Shown: positions 16,385 to 25,082, counted from the first letter of the stretch. The stretch is DNA of 41,462 nucleotides from Bacteroidales bacterium (GCA_021738485.1 JAIPBX010000017.1:1-41462), one strand, 5' to 3'. Notes: a model not told the origin generated them from the sequence alone. A program made the numbers and translations.

Positions 16385-16582
16385 ATGAAAGGCTCAGTAA
16401 AGTGGTATAATGACATCAAAGGTTATGGTTTCATCAAGAAAGATGACGGCCAGGATATCTTTGTGCACCGCTCAGGCCTCGAAAAATCTTTCCAGGTTTT
16501 ACAACCCGGTCAGGAAGTAGAGTTTGAGATTAAGCAGGGTGATAAAGGCCCTGTGGCGATAAATGTTGTCCAGCTGGATTAA
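16385..16582 (+). CDS. Cold-shock domain protein (CspA family)
   Basis: A 65-aa single cold-shock domain. RNP1-type KGYGFI and RNP2-type DIFVH are both present, and MKGSVKWYNDIKGYGFI is the usual Csp opening. It binds single-stranded RNA or DNA and acts as an RNA chaperone. It starts 11 nt after the RRM gene and is followed by a strong intrinsic terminator at 16601, so these two genes form a closed unit. No long 5' leader precedes the pair, unlike E. coli cspA, so RNA-thermometer control through a long leader is unlikely. Confidence 0.95.
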   Translation: MKGSVKWYNDIKGYGFIKKDDGQDIFVHRSGLEKSFQVLQPGQEVEFEIKQGDKGPVAINVVQLD

Positions 16583-16600
16583 TCCGGTTTCACGGAATGC

Positions 16601-16638
16601 AAAACCTGCCTTTGATTATAGCATGGGCAGGTTTTTTT
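16601..16638 (+). terminator. Intrinsic terminator of the RRM/Csp unit
   Basis: AAAACCTGCC, a loop, and GGCAGGTTTTTTT form a stem with a run of seven T, 18 nt after the cold-shock gene stop. Confidence 0.85.
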
Positions 16639-16690
16639 ATATCCCTATCTCCGTTAAGTTTTGTTACCTTTGTGAAAAGGCACAATAGCC

Positions 16691-17857
16691 ATGGGATATA
16701 CAAATGACTATCATCATCTGGCAAAGCATTATCATACCGACCAGGACACATTGGCCCTGGAAGATTGGGGCATCACAATAAAAAACGTGGCTTTTCATTC
16801 CCGCTATGCGGAAATATTACCCGGTAAATTTGAGGCGTCCTTTTCCGATGCTAAGGAATTTTTTCTGCAACCCGATCAAAACATAGCCGAAAACCGGGAT
16901 TTTACTTATCCCGTGATAAAAAAGAACCACGACAGCGATGAGAGCAAAGTCATCATCCTGCTTCACGGGCTGAATGAACGTAGCTGGGATAAGTATTTAC
17001 CCTGGGGGAAAGAGCTGTGCCTGAAAACCAGTCACCCGGTTATCCTTTTTCCTATCGCTTTTCATATGAACCGCTCCCCCGCCCTGTGGAGCGATCCTCG
17101 CACTATGACGCGATTAGCCGGCCAAAGGAAAAAAAGATATCCCTCCAACCGCGAGTGCAGCTTTGTGAATGCCGCTATCAGTCAGCGCCTCGGGGAACTC
17201 CCCCAACGATTCTTCCTTTCGGGGCTGGTCTCTTATTTTGACTTATATGATTTGATTTGCCAGTTACAGGACGGTGAACATCCCTGCCTTTCCAATCAAC
17301 CTGAAATCAACTTTTTCGGCTATTCGATCGGTGCTTTTCTGACGGAAATTATGCTTATGTCCGACCCCGAAAAACGGGTGAGCCACAGCCATGCATTTCT
17401 TTTTTGCGGCGGACCGACATTTGATAAAATGTATGGCACTTCGCGCTATATCCTTGATAGTAAGGCTATAGAAAGTATCAGGAGTTTTTTTATTAATAAA
17501 AATTTTAAGATCCCCTTACCGGATAGTGTAGAGGAGGAAATCCAAAAGCTGCACCTGAGAAAAATATTCAATACGATGATTAATTCGATAAAATATCCGG
17601 AATACAGGAATGCCAGGCTTTCCACTCTTGCCGCCAGGCTTAAACTTTTGCCGCTCAGGAAAGATAATGTGGTGCCTGTTAAATCGGTGGAAGAAACTTT
17701 TTCCCGGGCGTGCAGGGAGATCAAACAGGTGGTCGCTCCACAGGATTTCCCTTTCGAATATTCGCATGAAGCGCCTTTCCCACAAAACGGTAATAAAAAT
17801 CAAATTGACCGGGCTTTCAGCCGTATTTTTGATGAAGCAGCGGCCTTTTTGAAATAA
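16691..17857 (+). CDS. Alpha/beta-hydrolase-fold protein (DUF6051-like)
   Basis: A 388-aa cytoplasmic protein with hydrolase-fold landmarks: an oxyanion-type VIILLHGLNERSW (about 87-99) and a nucleophile elbow GYSIG with S212. A candidate acid lies in LPLRKDNVVP and a candidate His in YSHEAPFP near the C-terminus. The overall pattern resembles DUF6051, a family without an assigned substrate that I know only by name. A TACCTTTG box at 16665-16672 lies 18 nt before the start, suggesting its own promoter after the preceding terminator. It is convergent with the TPR gene downstream (44-nt gap). Function unknown beyond probable ester or lipid hydrolysis. Confidence 0.75.
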   Translation: MGYTNDYHHLAKHYHTDQDTLALEDWGITIKNVAFHSRYAEILPGKFEASFSDAKEFFLQPDQNIAENRDFTYPVIKKNHDSDESKVIILLHGLNERSWDKYLPWGKELCLKTSHPVILFPIAFHMNRSPALWSDPRTMTRLAGQRKKRYPSNRECSFVNAAISQRLGELPQRFFLSGLVSYFDLYDLICQLQDGEHPCLSNQPEINFFGYSIGAFLTEIMLMSDPEKRVSHSHAFLFCGGPTFDKMYGTSRYILDSKAIESIRSFFINKNFKIPLPDSVEEEIQKLHLRKIFNTMINSIKYPEYRNARLSTLAARLKLLPLRKDNVVPVKSVEETFSRACREIKQVVAPQDFPFEYSHEAPFPQNGNKNQIDRAFSRIFDEAAAFLK

Positions 17858-17901
17858 CAAAGATTAGTTACCACCCGCCTTGATTCCCTGAACTTTACGT
17901 G

Positions 17902-18771
17902 TTACTGCAAAATCTGCATCATCAGTGCCGAACACTTATCATTAAACCGTTTCATCTCATTGTGCCCGGCAATTTCGGCCAGGTGGGCGGCCCTTTCCAT
18001 TCCGCCGAAATAGGATTTATAGAAAACACCGAATCCGGCGATGTAGGCTGTAAAATAGTATTTATACCACAACTGGTGGATGGCTACTCCGGCAGCAGCC
18101 CCGTTAAGGAGAAAACTGGCGGCTCCTTCCCACGGATGTCCGGCGTAGACATGCCCGGCTCCGGGAATAAAGCGAGAGAGGTTTCTTGCTTTTTCTTCCC
18201 TATAGGTTTTGGGGATATGATCTTCGGCGTAAAGAGTATACACGCTGTCTTTCCAAAGCACGGATTTCGCAGAGTCTGCAGTAACAGAGTCTACCAGCGA
18301 GAGAAACGTTGCTTTGGCCTCTTTCCATTTTCGGGAATGATTCAGGATAATAATTTCCAAAGGGATCATTGAAGGACTGAGCTGCTGAGAATACCTGTTT
18401 TCTATGCGACGGAAGTTCCATAAGGCTACCTCATGTTTATCCGTCAAAAGGAGGTTAAAAGCTTTTTCATACAAAATCCGTGCTTTCATCGAGTCTGCCA
18501 TACTAAACAAAGGGATGCGGTCCAGTTCGGCAAGAGCATCATCGTAACGGTTGAGGTAGCGGTAGGAGAGTGCTTTGCGGAAGCGAGCTTCATTCATTTT
18601 ATCCCGCCCGGTTTCGAGATACATCGTCCGCTCATACTCAATGGATGCTTCAAACCAATGACCGGCATCGAAAAGGCTGTCGGCCTTTTGCAATGGTTTA
18701 AGCTGTGCGTTCACCTCAGTTAAAAACATTCCGCAAAGGAATGTGAAGATGAAAAAGGATTTTGTTGTCAT
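17902..18771 (-). CDS. Exported TPR protein with C-terminal membrane hairpin
   Basis: A 289-aa protein with a signal peptide (MTTKSFFIFTFLCGMFLTEVNA), helical TPR-like repeats (about 30-185) and a C-terminal hydrophobic module beginning RFIPGAGHVYAGHPWEGAASFLLNGAAAG. The same module (VPGSGKIYAGKTGQGISSFL) occurs in the gene just upstream, so the two are paralogues or share a domain resembling DUF5683/TM2-type hairpins. It overlaps the upstream gene by 56 nt; a later Met at 18729 would reduce this but destroy the signal peptide. It is the last gene of the YidD/TPR operon. No enzyme motif is seen; a scaffold role in the envelope is only a guess. Confidence 0.75.
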   Translation of the reverse strand: MTTKSFFIFTFLCGMFLTEVNAQLKPLQKADSLFDAGHWFEASIEYERTMYLETGRDKMNEARFRKALSYRYLNRYDDALAELDRIPLFSMADSMKARILYEKAFNLLLTDKHEVALWNFRRIENRYSQQLSPSMIPLEIIILNHSRKWKEAKATFLSLVDSVTADSAKSVLWKDSVYTLYAEDHIPKTYREEKARNLSRFIPGAGHVYAGHPWEGAASFLLNGAAAGVAIHQLWYKYYFTAYIAGFGVFYKSYFGGMERAAHLAEIAGHNEMKRFNDKCSALMMQILQ

Positions 18772-19567
18772 ACTCTTTTTGAAATTCGTTTTCCGTGATT
18801 TTTACCGTCATTACCGTTCCATGGATATTTCCTGCATAAAAGGCGGAAAACACCGTTGCGAAAAACAGTGTTTTAAAATCTTTCCAGCCGTTTTTGCGAT
18901 AGTTCTCCCATGTTACAAAACCCATGCCTCCCACAGTAAGAAATGAAGAGATGCCCTGACCGGTTTTTCCGGCATATATTTTCCCGCTACCCGGTACTAA
19001 TGCCGACATCATTCCGGCTACCCAGGGTGATTTTTTGTTATGGGCTTTCAGCTTTTGGGCGTAACGTTCCATATTACCGGAAGCTTTGGCAATAGGATAG
19101 TAGGAGGTGTCCACCTGATCAAATTGTTGATCAAATGCCTTATAATCTCTTTGCAGCAAAGCAATTCCCGATTTTTCAAAATGTTTTAGATTTTGAAGAT
19201 TATCATCTGTGGTTTTGATATTCTCAAGGGTCTCCAGGGCTTTTTTATAATTTGTAAGATGGGCGTGATTGTAGGCCGCAAAAAAACGGGATTTGTGATA
19301 AAAAGGACTCGGAGAAGACACAAGCTTTAATGCATGGGCCGATCGTTTTAGTTCTTTCAGGGAATACAGACTCCAGCCTTTCATATAATTGAGGCTGTCC
19401 TGGAGGCGTGGGGAAGCATTTTTATATTCCGCCTCATCCAACAGATGAACTACCTCCTTGTGATATTCCCGGTTCATAAGGTGTTCGATGAATCCGGCAT
19501 CCGGACTTTTTTGCCCAAAACCAATTATCATTAGAAACACAAAAAATGGGGTGAGCACGTATCTCAT
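18716..19567 (-). CDS. Exported TPR protein with C-terminal membrane hairpin (paralogue)
   Basis: A 283-aa protein with signal peptide (MRYVLTPFFVFLMIIGFGQ), TPR-like helices (about 25-170) and a C-terminal module starting SPWVAGMMSALVPGSGKIYAGKTGQGISSFLTVGG with two hydrophobic stretches. It overlaps yidD by 4 nt (ATGA) and the next TPR gene by 56 nt, strong signs of translational coupling. The shared PG(S/A)G..YAG module links it to its neighbour. The family is not one I can name with confidence. Context points to a membrane-associated partner of the exported YidD-like protein. Confidence 0.75.
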   Translation of the reverse strand: MRYVLTPFFVFLMIIGFGQKSPDAGFIEHLMNREYHKEVVHLLDEAEYKNASPRLQDSLNYMKGWSLYSLKELKRSAHALKLVSSPSPFYHKSRFFAAYNHAHLTNYKKALETLENIKTTDDNLQNLKHFEKSGIALLQRDYKAFDQQFDQVDTSYYPIAKASGNMERYAQKLKAHNKKSPWVAGMMSALVPGSGKIYAGKTGQGISSFLTVGGMGFVTWENYRKNGWKDFKTLFFATVFSAFYAGNIHGTVMTVKITENEFQKEYDNKILFHLHIPLRNVFN

Positions 19568-20025
19568 CGGTATAGTTTAACGGGGTCGTTAGATTTTTGA
19601 GTGGAATCGCTAATAGTGAGTGGATGGATATCCAAACCGGCAACTTTGTTGCAACGAGTAAGGCGATCCGAGGCAAGCATAATCCCTTTTACAAACCCAT
19701 ACTCTGCAATAGCCCTTTTACCAAACTGCGAACAAGAGGGATGGTACAGGCATTTTGCCGAAAACTGCTGCGAAATACTGTTTTGGTAAATGTATAGCAA
19801 ACCTCCGAGTGTCACGCTTACAGGGTTGTACTTAACGAAAGCGTTCGTTTCTTCCTTAAAAACATATTCTCTTTCATGAAAATGCGATTTTTCATGAGTA
19901 GCCTCTTTCAAAAACTGCAGATCTTCAACGGCATCCACCCCCTGGGCCATAATTTCCGAAGAAGTAAAGACTACAGACACAAGTAAAATAAGAATCACCA
20001 GGTATTTATTCCACCACTTTTGCAT
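19564..20025 (-). CDS. yidD: YidD-like protein with N-terminal signal sequence
   Basis: A 153-aa protein whose residues about 66-135 match YidD, the membrane protein insertion efficiency factor: YIYQNSISQQFSAKCLYHPSCSQFGKRAIAEYGFVKG and LASDRLTRC. The three family cysteines are C92, C98 and C125. Ordinary YidD proteins are about 70-85 aa and cytoplasmic; this one has an N-terminal hydrophobic signal (about 8-28, ending IMAQ) and a charged linker, so the YidD domain may face the periplasm. Classical yidD lies beside rpmH, rnpA and yidC, none of which is here. It overlaps both neighbours (20 nt and 4 nt). Confidence 0.85.
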   Translation of the reverse strand: MQKWWNKYLVILILLVSVVFTSSEIMAQGVDAVEDLQFLKEATHEKSHFHEREYVFKEETNAFVKYNPVSVTLGGLLYIYQNSISQQFSAKCLYHPSCSQFGKRAIAEYGFVKGIMLASDRLTRCNKVAGLDIHPLTISDSTQKSNDPVKLYR

Positions 20026-20713
20026 TGTCAGGGATTTCGAAGTTTAGATAATAGGGATTCACTTCATCATTTAACTTGATATCCGAATATTTCGTCCGTC
20101 TAACAGTGGAGTCATTTTCGTTCTGATAGCTAATTTCTGTTATTCTTCTGGGCAACATAAATTCGGTGTGCTGATAATAGTCGCTGTAATAAATTTTTCT
20201 TAGGGTGTCCCCTTCATTATTTACATAAGCACTAAATACCGGGGCCATATCTTTATAAACCAACTCTACCTCTGCTATCATGTTTATATCAGCCGGTGAT
20301 TTCCACTTTGTAATCATATAATCGTCTTCATACTTAGTTTCTGTCATCCTGAAACCTTCCTTGCGTAATCCCAAACTTTCTGTCAGGTTGTTGATAAAGT
20401 AATGCAGCAACTCATTTTCTGACGAAAAATAAAAATTCTGTTGAATCATTACTTTGTTCTCTTCAGGATAATAAATCTTCAGCTCCCCTTCTCTGTTTGT
20501 CTTCTTAACAAACTCCTTCGGCTTGTAATGGTGTGTTACATAAATCCCCTTTTCAGGAGAATAGTAGCAGTCTGCCTTATGGGTATACTTTTTCCCATCT
20601 TTCAATGCCTGAGTGGTCATTTCGACACTTACTTGCTTTACAGACTGTGCCGGCAACAGCAGAGGAAAAGCCGCTGTAACCATACACAGAAGCGCTGTTT
20701 TAAATAAACTCAT
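20006..20713 (-). CDS. Exported LolA-like / outer-membrane lipoprotein-sorting-like protein
   Basis: A 235-aa protein from the ATG at 20713. The ORF-track start at 20911 would add 66 residues ahead of an obvious signal peptide (MSLFKTALLCMVTAAFPLLLPAQS) and is rejected. The mature part is beta-rich, with paired strands such as ADCYYSPEKGIYVTHHYKPKEFVKKTNREGELKIYYPEENKVMIQ, in the style of LolA/LolB-fold proteins. The assignment is by pattern only and not certain. A TATTTTTG box lies 23 nt before the start, and its 3' end overlaps yidD by 20 nt, so it appears to head the LolA-like/YidD/TPR/TPR operon. Confidence 0.6.
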   Translation of the reverse strand: MSLFKTALLCMVTAAFPLLLPAQSVKQVSVEMTTQALKDGKKYTHKADCYYSPEKGIYVTHHYKPKEFVKKTNREGELKIYYPEENKVMIQQNFYFSSENELLHYFINNLTESLGLRKEGFRMTETKYEDDYMITKWKSPADINMIAEVELVYKDMAPVFSAYVNNEGDTLRKIYYSDYYQHTEFMLPRRITEISYQNENDSTVRRTKYSDIKLNDEVNPYYLNFEIPDNAKVVE

Positions 20714-20735
20714 ATGATCCGGTTTAAGATTGAAA

Positions 20736-20743
20736 CAAAAATA
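20736..20743 (-). promoter_or_regulatory. Putative -7 promoter box of the YidD/TPR operon
   Basis: The minus strand reads TATTTTTG, 22 nt before the ATG at 20713. It suggests that transcription can start inside the larger TM2-to-TPR cluster. Confidence 0.45.
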
Positions 20744-20787
20744 AAGAAAATAAAAGAGAGGGTGCCCGGGCGTCCCTCTATGAACAC

Positions 20788-20818
20788 TTACCAGGCCCAA
20801 AATATTTGGGCCTGATAA
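20788..20818. other. Strong 14-bp hairpin between the TM2 and LolA-like genes
   Basis: CAGGCCCAAA (20792-20801), loop ATA, TTTGGGCCTG (20805-20814); the stem extends outward by four more pairs, one of them a wobble pair on the minus strand (TTAUCAGG...CCUGGUAA). It has no U tract, so it is not a classic terminator; an mRNA-stability or processing element is possible. Confidence 0.6.
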
Positions 20819-20904
20819 GCAATTTGTTATTAATTTAAGTATTTCCTGACAACCTTGTAACACTTGCCGGTCATCCTTCCAAACATTTTCTCCCGGGTAG
20901 TTTC

Positions 20905-21315
20905 CTACCACATAAAGAAGCTCGGGTTATCCACATAGGGAGAAATATCCTCATAGTTCATAGCCAGAACGATGAGGTCTACCAGTGGAAGAATACCACC
21001 AAATCCACCACAAGTAAGGATATAACCGATACCTGTCAGAGGTTTGGTTCCAAGGTAAAACCGGTGAACACCCAGGTAACCGACAAAGAAGTCCAGAAGA
21101 ATGGCAATCATAGGATCCTTTCCTTGAACCTTTTGGGGAACGAGCATAGGTTGACCGGTTTCGGCCTCGGTAAAAATGTTGAATTGGGCTTCTTCGGCAT
21201 TCTCAAATAATACGTCTACTTTTTCCTGATCAATCGAATATTTCGAAGCGTTCGCTTGTTCAGCAAACAAAGCCGTAAATGAGAATACTACTGCAATAAG
21301 TAAGAACTTTTTCAT
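20905..21315 (-). CDS. TM2-domain protein
   Basis: A 136-aa protein from the ATG at 21315, chosen because it gives a clean signal peptide (MKKFLLIAVVFSFTALFAEQANA). After a soluble spacer comes a TM2 domain: MIAILLDFFVGYLGVHRFYLG, then GIGYILTCGGFGGILPLVDLIVL, the two-helix hairpin with the usual G.HRFYLG turn. TM2 proteins are small membrane proteins of mostly unknown role. It lies 191 nt upstream of the LolA-like gene on the same strand, and its hairpin resembles the PGxGxxYAG module of the two TPR proteins downstream. Confidence 0.88.
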   Translation of the reverse strand: MKKFLLIAVVFSFTALFAEQANASKYSIDQEKVDVLFENAEEAQFNIFTEAETGQPMLVPQKVQGKDPMIAILLDFFVGYLGVHRFYLGTKPLTGIGYILTCGGFGGILPLVDLIVLAMNYEDISPYVDNPSFFMW

Positions 21316-21371
21316 AAGACTGAATTTTTGGTTAAACATTTGTTTTAAGAGTATTTAAATATGATTTAAAT

Positions 21372-22133
21372 TTATTTCCGTTTAGTATTATCCGTTAAAG
21401 CTGTCCCCCGTTGATCCTGTATCCGTTGGAAAAAAGGATTGCCGGGAAAACGATCATGAAGTATTTTTTTATATATTTTCGCCCTGGTCTTTTCCTCTGC
21501 AATATCGCAATAATATTTAAACAAAAAATATTTTCCCAGCGTACTACGCAAATAATTATTGCTCTCAGCATGGCTTTTCAGGGCCTGAATATGAATTTTC
21601 TTTTCTGAGTCGATATTGTTTTTAAACGGATTGAGGTTGTACGATGTTTCTACTAATTCAATCAGATTTACATAAAGTGAATATAAATGACCATGCAACG
21701 AGGTTGAATCCTCAGGTGGCGTTTGTTCCTCCAGTAGATTTTTGAGCTTAACATAATCAAATATGGCAGCCGGGTATTTATTTAACGCTAAATTGTAACG
21801 CAGCTTATAAGTTTGCAAAATCAATCTTTGTGTGGGATTAGCAGAGGCTTCTTTTTTCCGGCTTTCAATGTGGGATTTGAATTTATGCAGCGATTCTTTA
21901 TTCCCGTTTTCAATGGCTTGCCACCAAGCCAGCTCTATGCGGAGAAATTGTTCCGTCTGTTTTTCAAAAACCTGCGAATCAATAAGATGCCGGGCTTTTT
22001 CAAATTGAAAATTAAAAATCCCCGAAAGGATTGAATTGACCTTATCAACATTTTCGGCCTCACCCCCACTTCCGGGCTTGATAAGAAATATTATCAGAAC
22101 AATGGTAGGGAATATGGTTTTATTGAAACGCAT
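21372..22133 (-). CDS. Exported helical-repeat protein, unknown function
   Basis: A 253-aa protein I do not recognise. An N-terminal signal peptide (MRFNKTIFPTIVLIIFLIKPGSGG) precedes an all-helical body with TPR-like spacing (FQFEKARHLIDSQVFEKQTEQFLRIELAWWQAIENGN) and aromatic-rich pairs such as KYFLFKYYCDIAEEKTRAKIYKKIL. The C-terminus is basic. It lies between the TPR histidine kinase (167 nt upstream of its start) and the TM2 gene (57 nt downstream of its stop), same strand. It could belong with either. No catalytic motif is visible. Confidence 0.7.
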   Translation of the reverse strand: MRFNKTIFPTIVLIIFLIKPGSGGEAENVDKVNSILSGIFNFQFEKARHLIDSQVFEKQTEQFLRIELAWWQAIENGNKESLHKFKSHIESRKKEASANPTQRLILQTYKLRYNLALNKYPAAIFDYVKLKNLLEEQTPPEDSTSLHGHLYSLYVNLIELVETSYNLNPFKNNIDSEKKIHIQALKSHAESNNYLRSTLGKYFLFKYYCDIAEEKTRAKIYKKILHDRFPGNPFFQRIQDQRGTALTDNTKRK

Positions 22134-22300
22134 TATGAGTTTATTATTATGATTAGTCTAAAACAAAGTTAACAATTAATAGATCTTATCAAAAAAATAT
22201 TTCCATAAAATTAATATCACAAAAACACTCTTCTAATAAGATAGTGATATTCTTGATTTTAAAAGAGTTACGAAACTTTATTGAGAGATAGCGTATGTCC

Positions 22301-24256
22301 CTACCCTTGTTGTTGATAAGCAGGTAATGTAAAGGTGAAGCGGCTTCCTTTCCCAACTTCACTCTCCACCCAGATTTCACCGTTTTGTTTTTCAACAAAT
22401 TCCTTACAAATAATAAGTCCCAGCCCGGTACCTCTTTCGTTGTTTGTCCCTTTACGCTTATTCGTTTCGTTCACTTTAAATAATTTCATCTGGTCTTCTT
22501 CGGAAATACCCATTCCCGTGTCTGTCACCGATATTACATAATTACCGTTTTCCTCGTTGATTTCAATGACAATTTCACCTCCTTTGGGTGTATATTTTAT
22601 GGCGTTGGAAAGGAGGTTTCTAACCACGGTAGAAGTAAGGTTATAATCAGCATACACAAAAATGTCGCTGTCAACCTTAGATATTAGGTTGACGTTTTTA
22701 CCTTCGAGGTTCGTTTGCAGCAGCTTTTCACTTTCCTGAATAACTTCAGTAATATTTATTGGCTTAGGATCGAAGGCAATAGAACCGGATTGAGAGCGGG
22801 CCCATTCCATCAGGTTATGAAGCAACCTTAAAGCCTCATTTGAAGAGTAATTGAGTTTTTGAATGATATCAAGCAGCTCTTCCTTGTCATACTCATCAAA
22901 ATCCTCTTTAATCAAATCTGTGTAGGAAACCACCACACTGATAGGCGTTTTTAAATCATGGGCAATTACCCTGAAAAGGGTGTCTTTAGCCACATTTAAA
23001 TCGGTAAGCTTTTCGTTTTTATCAGCGATTTCTTCGTTTTTTTGCTGCAAATTTTTATTATAACTGGTTTTCAGACGATTGTGTCGATAAAGCAAAGAAG
23101 TCAAAACTATCAGCCCTACTATTCCGGCCGCACCGGCTATCAGTTGTTGATTTCGCCTTTTAATTCTAACTTCCTGCAGACGATTTTCTCTGGCAAGAGC
23201 TTTATTCTTCGATTCTTTCCTCTTTAGCCGCAAATAGTTTATCTTATTATCACGCTTTTCATTAAAAATGCTATCGCTGTATTTTTTATGAAGTTTATGA
23301 TACTGATAAGCCTTTTTGTAATCCCCTTTTTTGGCATAGGCTTCTGCAAGAATTTTCGTTACATTCTGCTTATCCCATTTTGCATTGACTTCTTTGGCCA
23401 GTTCATAACTACGTACACCAATGTCAATACTTTTCTCGAGGTCACCTGTCTGCTTGTATACCTTAGCCAGGCCGGCCATGGCATAACTGATCTCCCATTT
23501 ATTATCATAATCATCGGTATTAATAACCTTGGTAAGGGCCTGGATAGCTTTTTCATACTTCCCCATATCCGCATAAACATTACCCATTAAATTTAACATG
23601 CGAAGGCCTTCATTGGGCTTTCCCGCTTCATTTTTAAACTCAAGTGCCTTTTGAGCATGTAGTAAAGCACTATCGTATTTTTTCAGAGAATAGTATGATA
23701 TGCCCATATTAAAATGGTTATGCGATAGTAAATTTGTGTCAGCGATTTGTTTAGCTATTTCCAGGGATTTTTGATGATTCCGGATAGATGGACGGTAATG
23801 CTCTTGCATGTTTTGAATCAGACCGATATTATTCAAACCTATGGCGATACCCCATTGGTTGTCATTTTTTTCCCATATATCAATGGCTTCCATAAAATTC
23901 TCCATAGCATAATCATATTCTCCTTCAACATATTTCACGTATCCTATGCCCCGATACGAAGTAGCAACCATGTTGGGAAGATCACTCTCACGGGCGATTT
24001 TGAGTGCTTTATTATAATAGTAAATTGCAGAATCCGCATTGGAAAATCTTAATTCATCCCCAATCCTGTTAAGTAATTTTGCTTTCTCCCGCGCGTCGGT
24101 ATCTTTTTTAATCTCTTGCCATTGATAAATAAGAGAATCCAAAGAGTTTTGGGCTTGGGCCCAGGAAAAAGGAACAATCATTAGGACAAACAGCAGCATA
24201 AAAACCCCCGCTGAAAAGCAATACCTTAGATTATAATGTTTCAAATAAGTTCGCAT
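22301..24256 (-). CDS. TPR-containing sensor histidine kinase
   Basis: A 651-aa kinase from the ATG at 24256; the ORF-track start adds 21 residues before the natural signal segment. Order: signal/TM (about 14-34), a periplasmic array of about six TPRs (60-335), coiled coil, TM helix (371-391, QLIAGAAGIVGLIVLTSLLY), coiled coil, HisKA with H433 (VIAHDLKTPIS), and HATPase with N box NLLSNAIKYTP, G1 DTGMGIS and G2 GLGLIICKEFVEKQNG. Such kinases are common in Bacteroidota and usually partner a response regulator; none is adjacent, so this is an orphan whose target is unknown. The TPR array is probably the signal or protein-binding part. Confidence 0.93.
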   Translation of the reverse strand: MRTYLKHYNLRYCFSAGVFMLLFVLMIVPFSWAQAQNSLDSLIYQWQEIKKDTDAREKAKLLNRIGDELRFSNADSAIYYYNKALKIARESDLPNMVATSYRGIGYVKYVEGEYDYAMENFMEAIDIWEKNDNQWGIAIGLNNIGLIQNMQEHYRPSIRNHQKSLEIAKQIADTNLLSHNHFNMGISYYSLKKYDSALLHAQKALEFKNEAGKPNEGLRMLNLMGNVYADMGKYEKAIQALTKVINTDDYDNKWEISYAMAGLAKVYKQTGDLEKSIDIGVRSYELAKEVNAKWDKQNVTKILAEAYAKKGDYKKAYQYHKLHKKYSDSIFNEKRDNKINYLRLKRKESKNKALARENRLQEVRIKRRNQQLIAGAAGIVGLIVLTSLLYRHNRLKTSYNKNLQQKNEEIADKNEKLTDLNVAKDTLFRVIAHDLKTPISVVVSYTDLIKEDFDEYDKEELLDIIQKLNYSSNEALRLLHNLMEWARSQSGSIAFDPKPINITEVIQESEKLLQTNLEGKNVNLISKVDSDIFVYADYNLTSTVVRNLLSNAIKYTPKGGEIVIEINEENGNYVISVTDTGMGISEEDQMKLFKVNETNKRKGTNNERGTGLGLIICKEFVEKQNGEIWVESEVGKGSRFTFTLPAYQQQG

Positions 24257-24332
24257 CTTATATGTTTCTCGACCTGTCATGAGATCACAATTACTATTTA
24301 ATAATATTACAAAAACCACGAAAACTCGTCAA

Positions 24333-25019
24333 TTATTGAACCTGATGTTCGCTATGTTTCACTGTTCCGTCTTCGCATTTCACTGTTTTGGCAGGAAAGT
24401 GATGGAAAAGCGAATAATCATGCGTCGCCATTAAAATCGCCCTTCCTGTTTTAGATATTTCAAAAAGCAGCTCCATAATGCCCTCGGAAGTTTCGGGGTC
24501 GAGATTTCCAGTAGGCTCATCAGCCAGGATCACATCCGGGTCGTTAAGCAAGGCCCTGGCAATGACCACCCTTTGTTGTTCTCCCCCGGCAAGCTGATGG
24601 GGCATTTTATGTCCTTTCGTTGTGAGGCCTACTTTCTCCAGCACATTGTTGATACGTGCATCCATAGCTTCCTTGTTTTTCCAGCCGGTAGCCCGCAACA
24701 CAAACCCTAGATTCTTATTCACCGACCGGTCTGTCAGCAAGTTAAAATCCTGGAAAACAACCCCTATCGAACGTCGTAAATAAGGAATTTGCTTTTTACG
24801 GAGCTTGGTCAGATCATAACCGGACACTAAAGCAGAGCCGTGATACACCGGCAATTCACCATATATGGTCATAAGGAGGCTACTTTTCCCCGTGCCGGTT
24901 TTCCCGATGAGGTAAACAAATTCGCCTTTTCGAACGGTCAGATTCACATCCTGCAGGACAAGAAATTCATTTTGATATACCGACAGGTTATTCAGGTCTA
25001 TGATTACATCCAGATCCAT
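24333..25019 (-). CDS. ftsE: FtsE-like ABC transporter ATPase (cell division)
   Basis: A 228-aa ATPase from the ATG at 25019; 19 upstream residues in the track lack family similarity. Walker A is GKTGTGKSS, the Q-loop is VVFQDFNLLTDRSV, the signature is LAGGEQQRV (Ala for the usual Ser), Walker B is VILADEPTGNLD, and the H-loop is MATHD. The VFQDFNLLTDRSVxxN pattern is characteristic of FtsE, which with FtsX regulates septal peptidoglycan hydrolysis. ftsX is not adjacent. LolD is the main alternative, but FtsE fits the motif better. It is preceded by the Rnf operon terminator. Confidence 0.85.
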   Translation of the reverse strand: MDLDVIIDLNNLSVYQNEFLVLQDVNLTVRKGEFVYLIGKTGTGKSSLLMTIYGELPVYHGSALVSGYDLTKLRKKQIPYLRRSIGVVFQDFNLLTDRSVNKNLGFVLRATGWKNKEAMDARINNVLEKVGLTTKGHKMPHQLAGGEQQRVVIARALLNDPDVILADEPTGNLDPETSEGIMELLFEISKTGRAILMATHDYSLFHHFPAKTVKCEDGTVKHSEHQVQ

Positions 25020-25082
25020 AGTGTACAATTTTAATGTCTCAAATTTAATAAAAAGATAGTTGTACGACTCTTTCATGCAAAT

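Noticed and set aside
20714-20911. Extended start of the LolA-like gene
   Set aside because: The extra 66 residues precede an internal signal peptide and cross a promoter box and hairpin.
24333-25019. LolD (lipoprotein release ATPase) as identity of the ABC ATPase
   Set aside because: No LolC/E permease is adjacent and the VFQDFNLLTDRSVxxN segment fits FtsE better.
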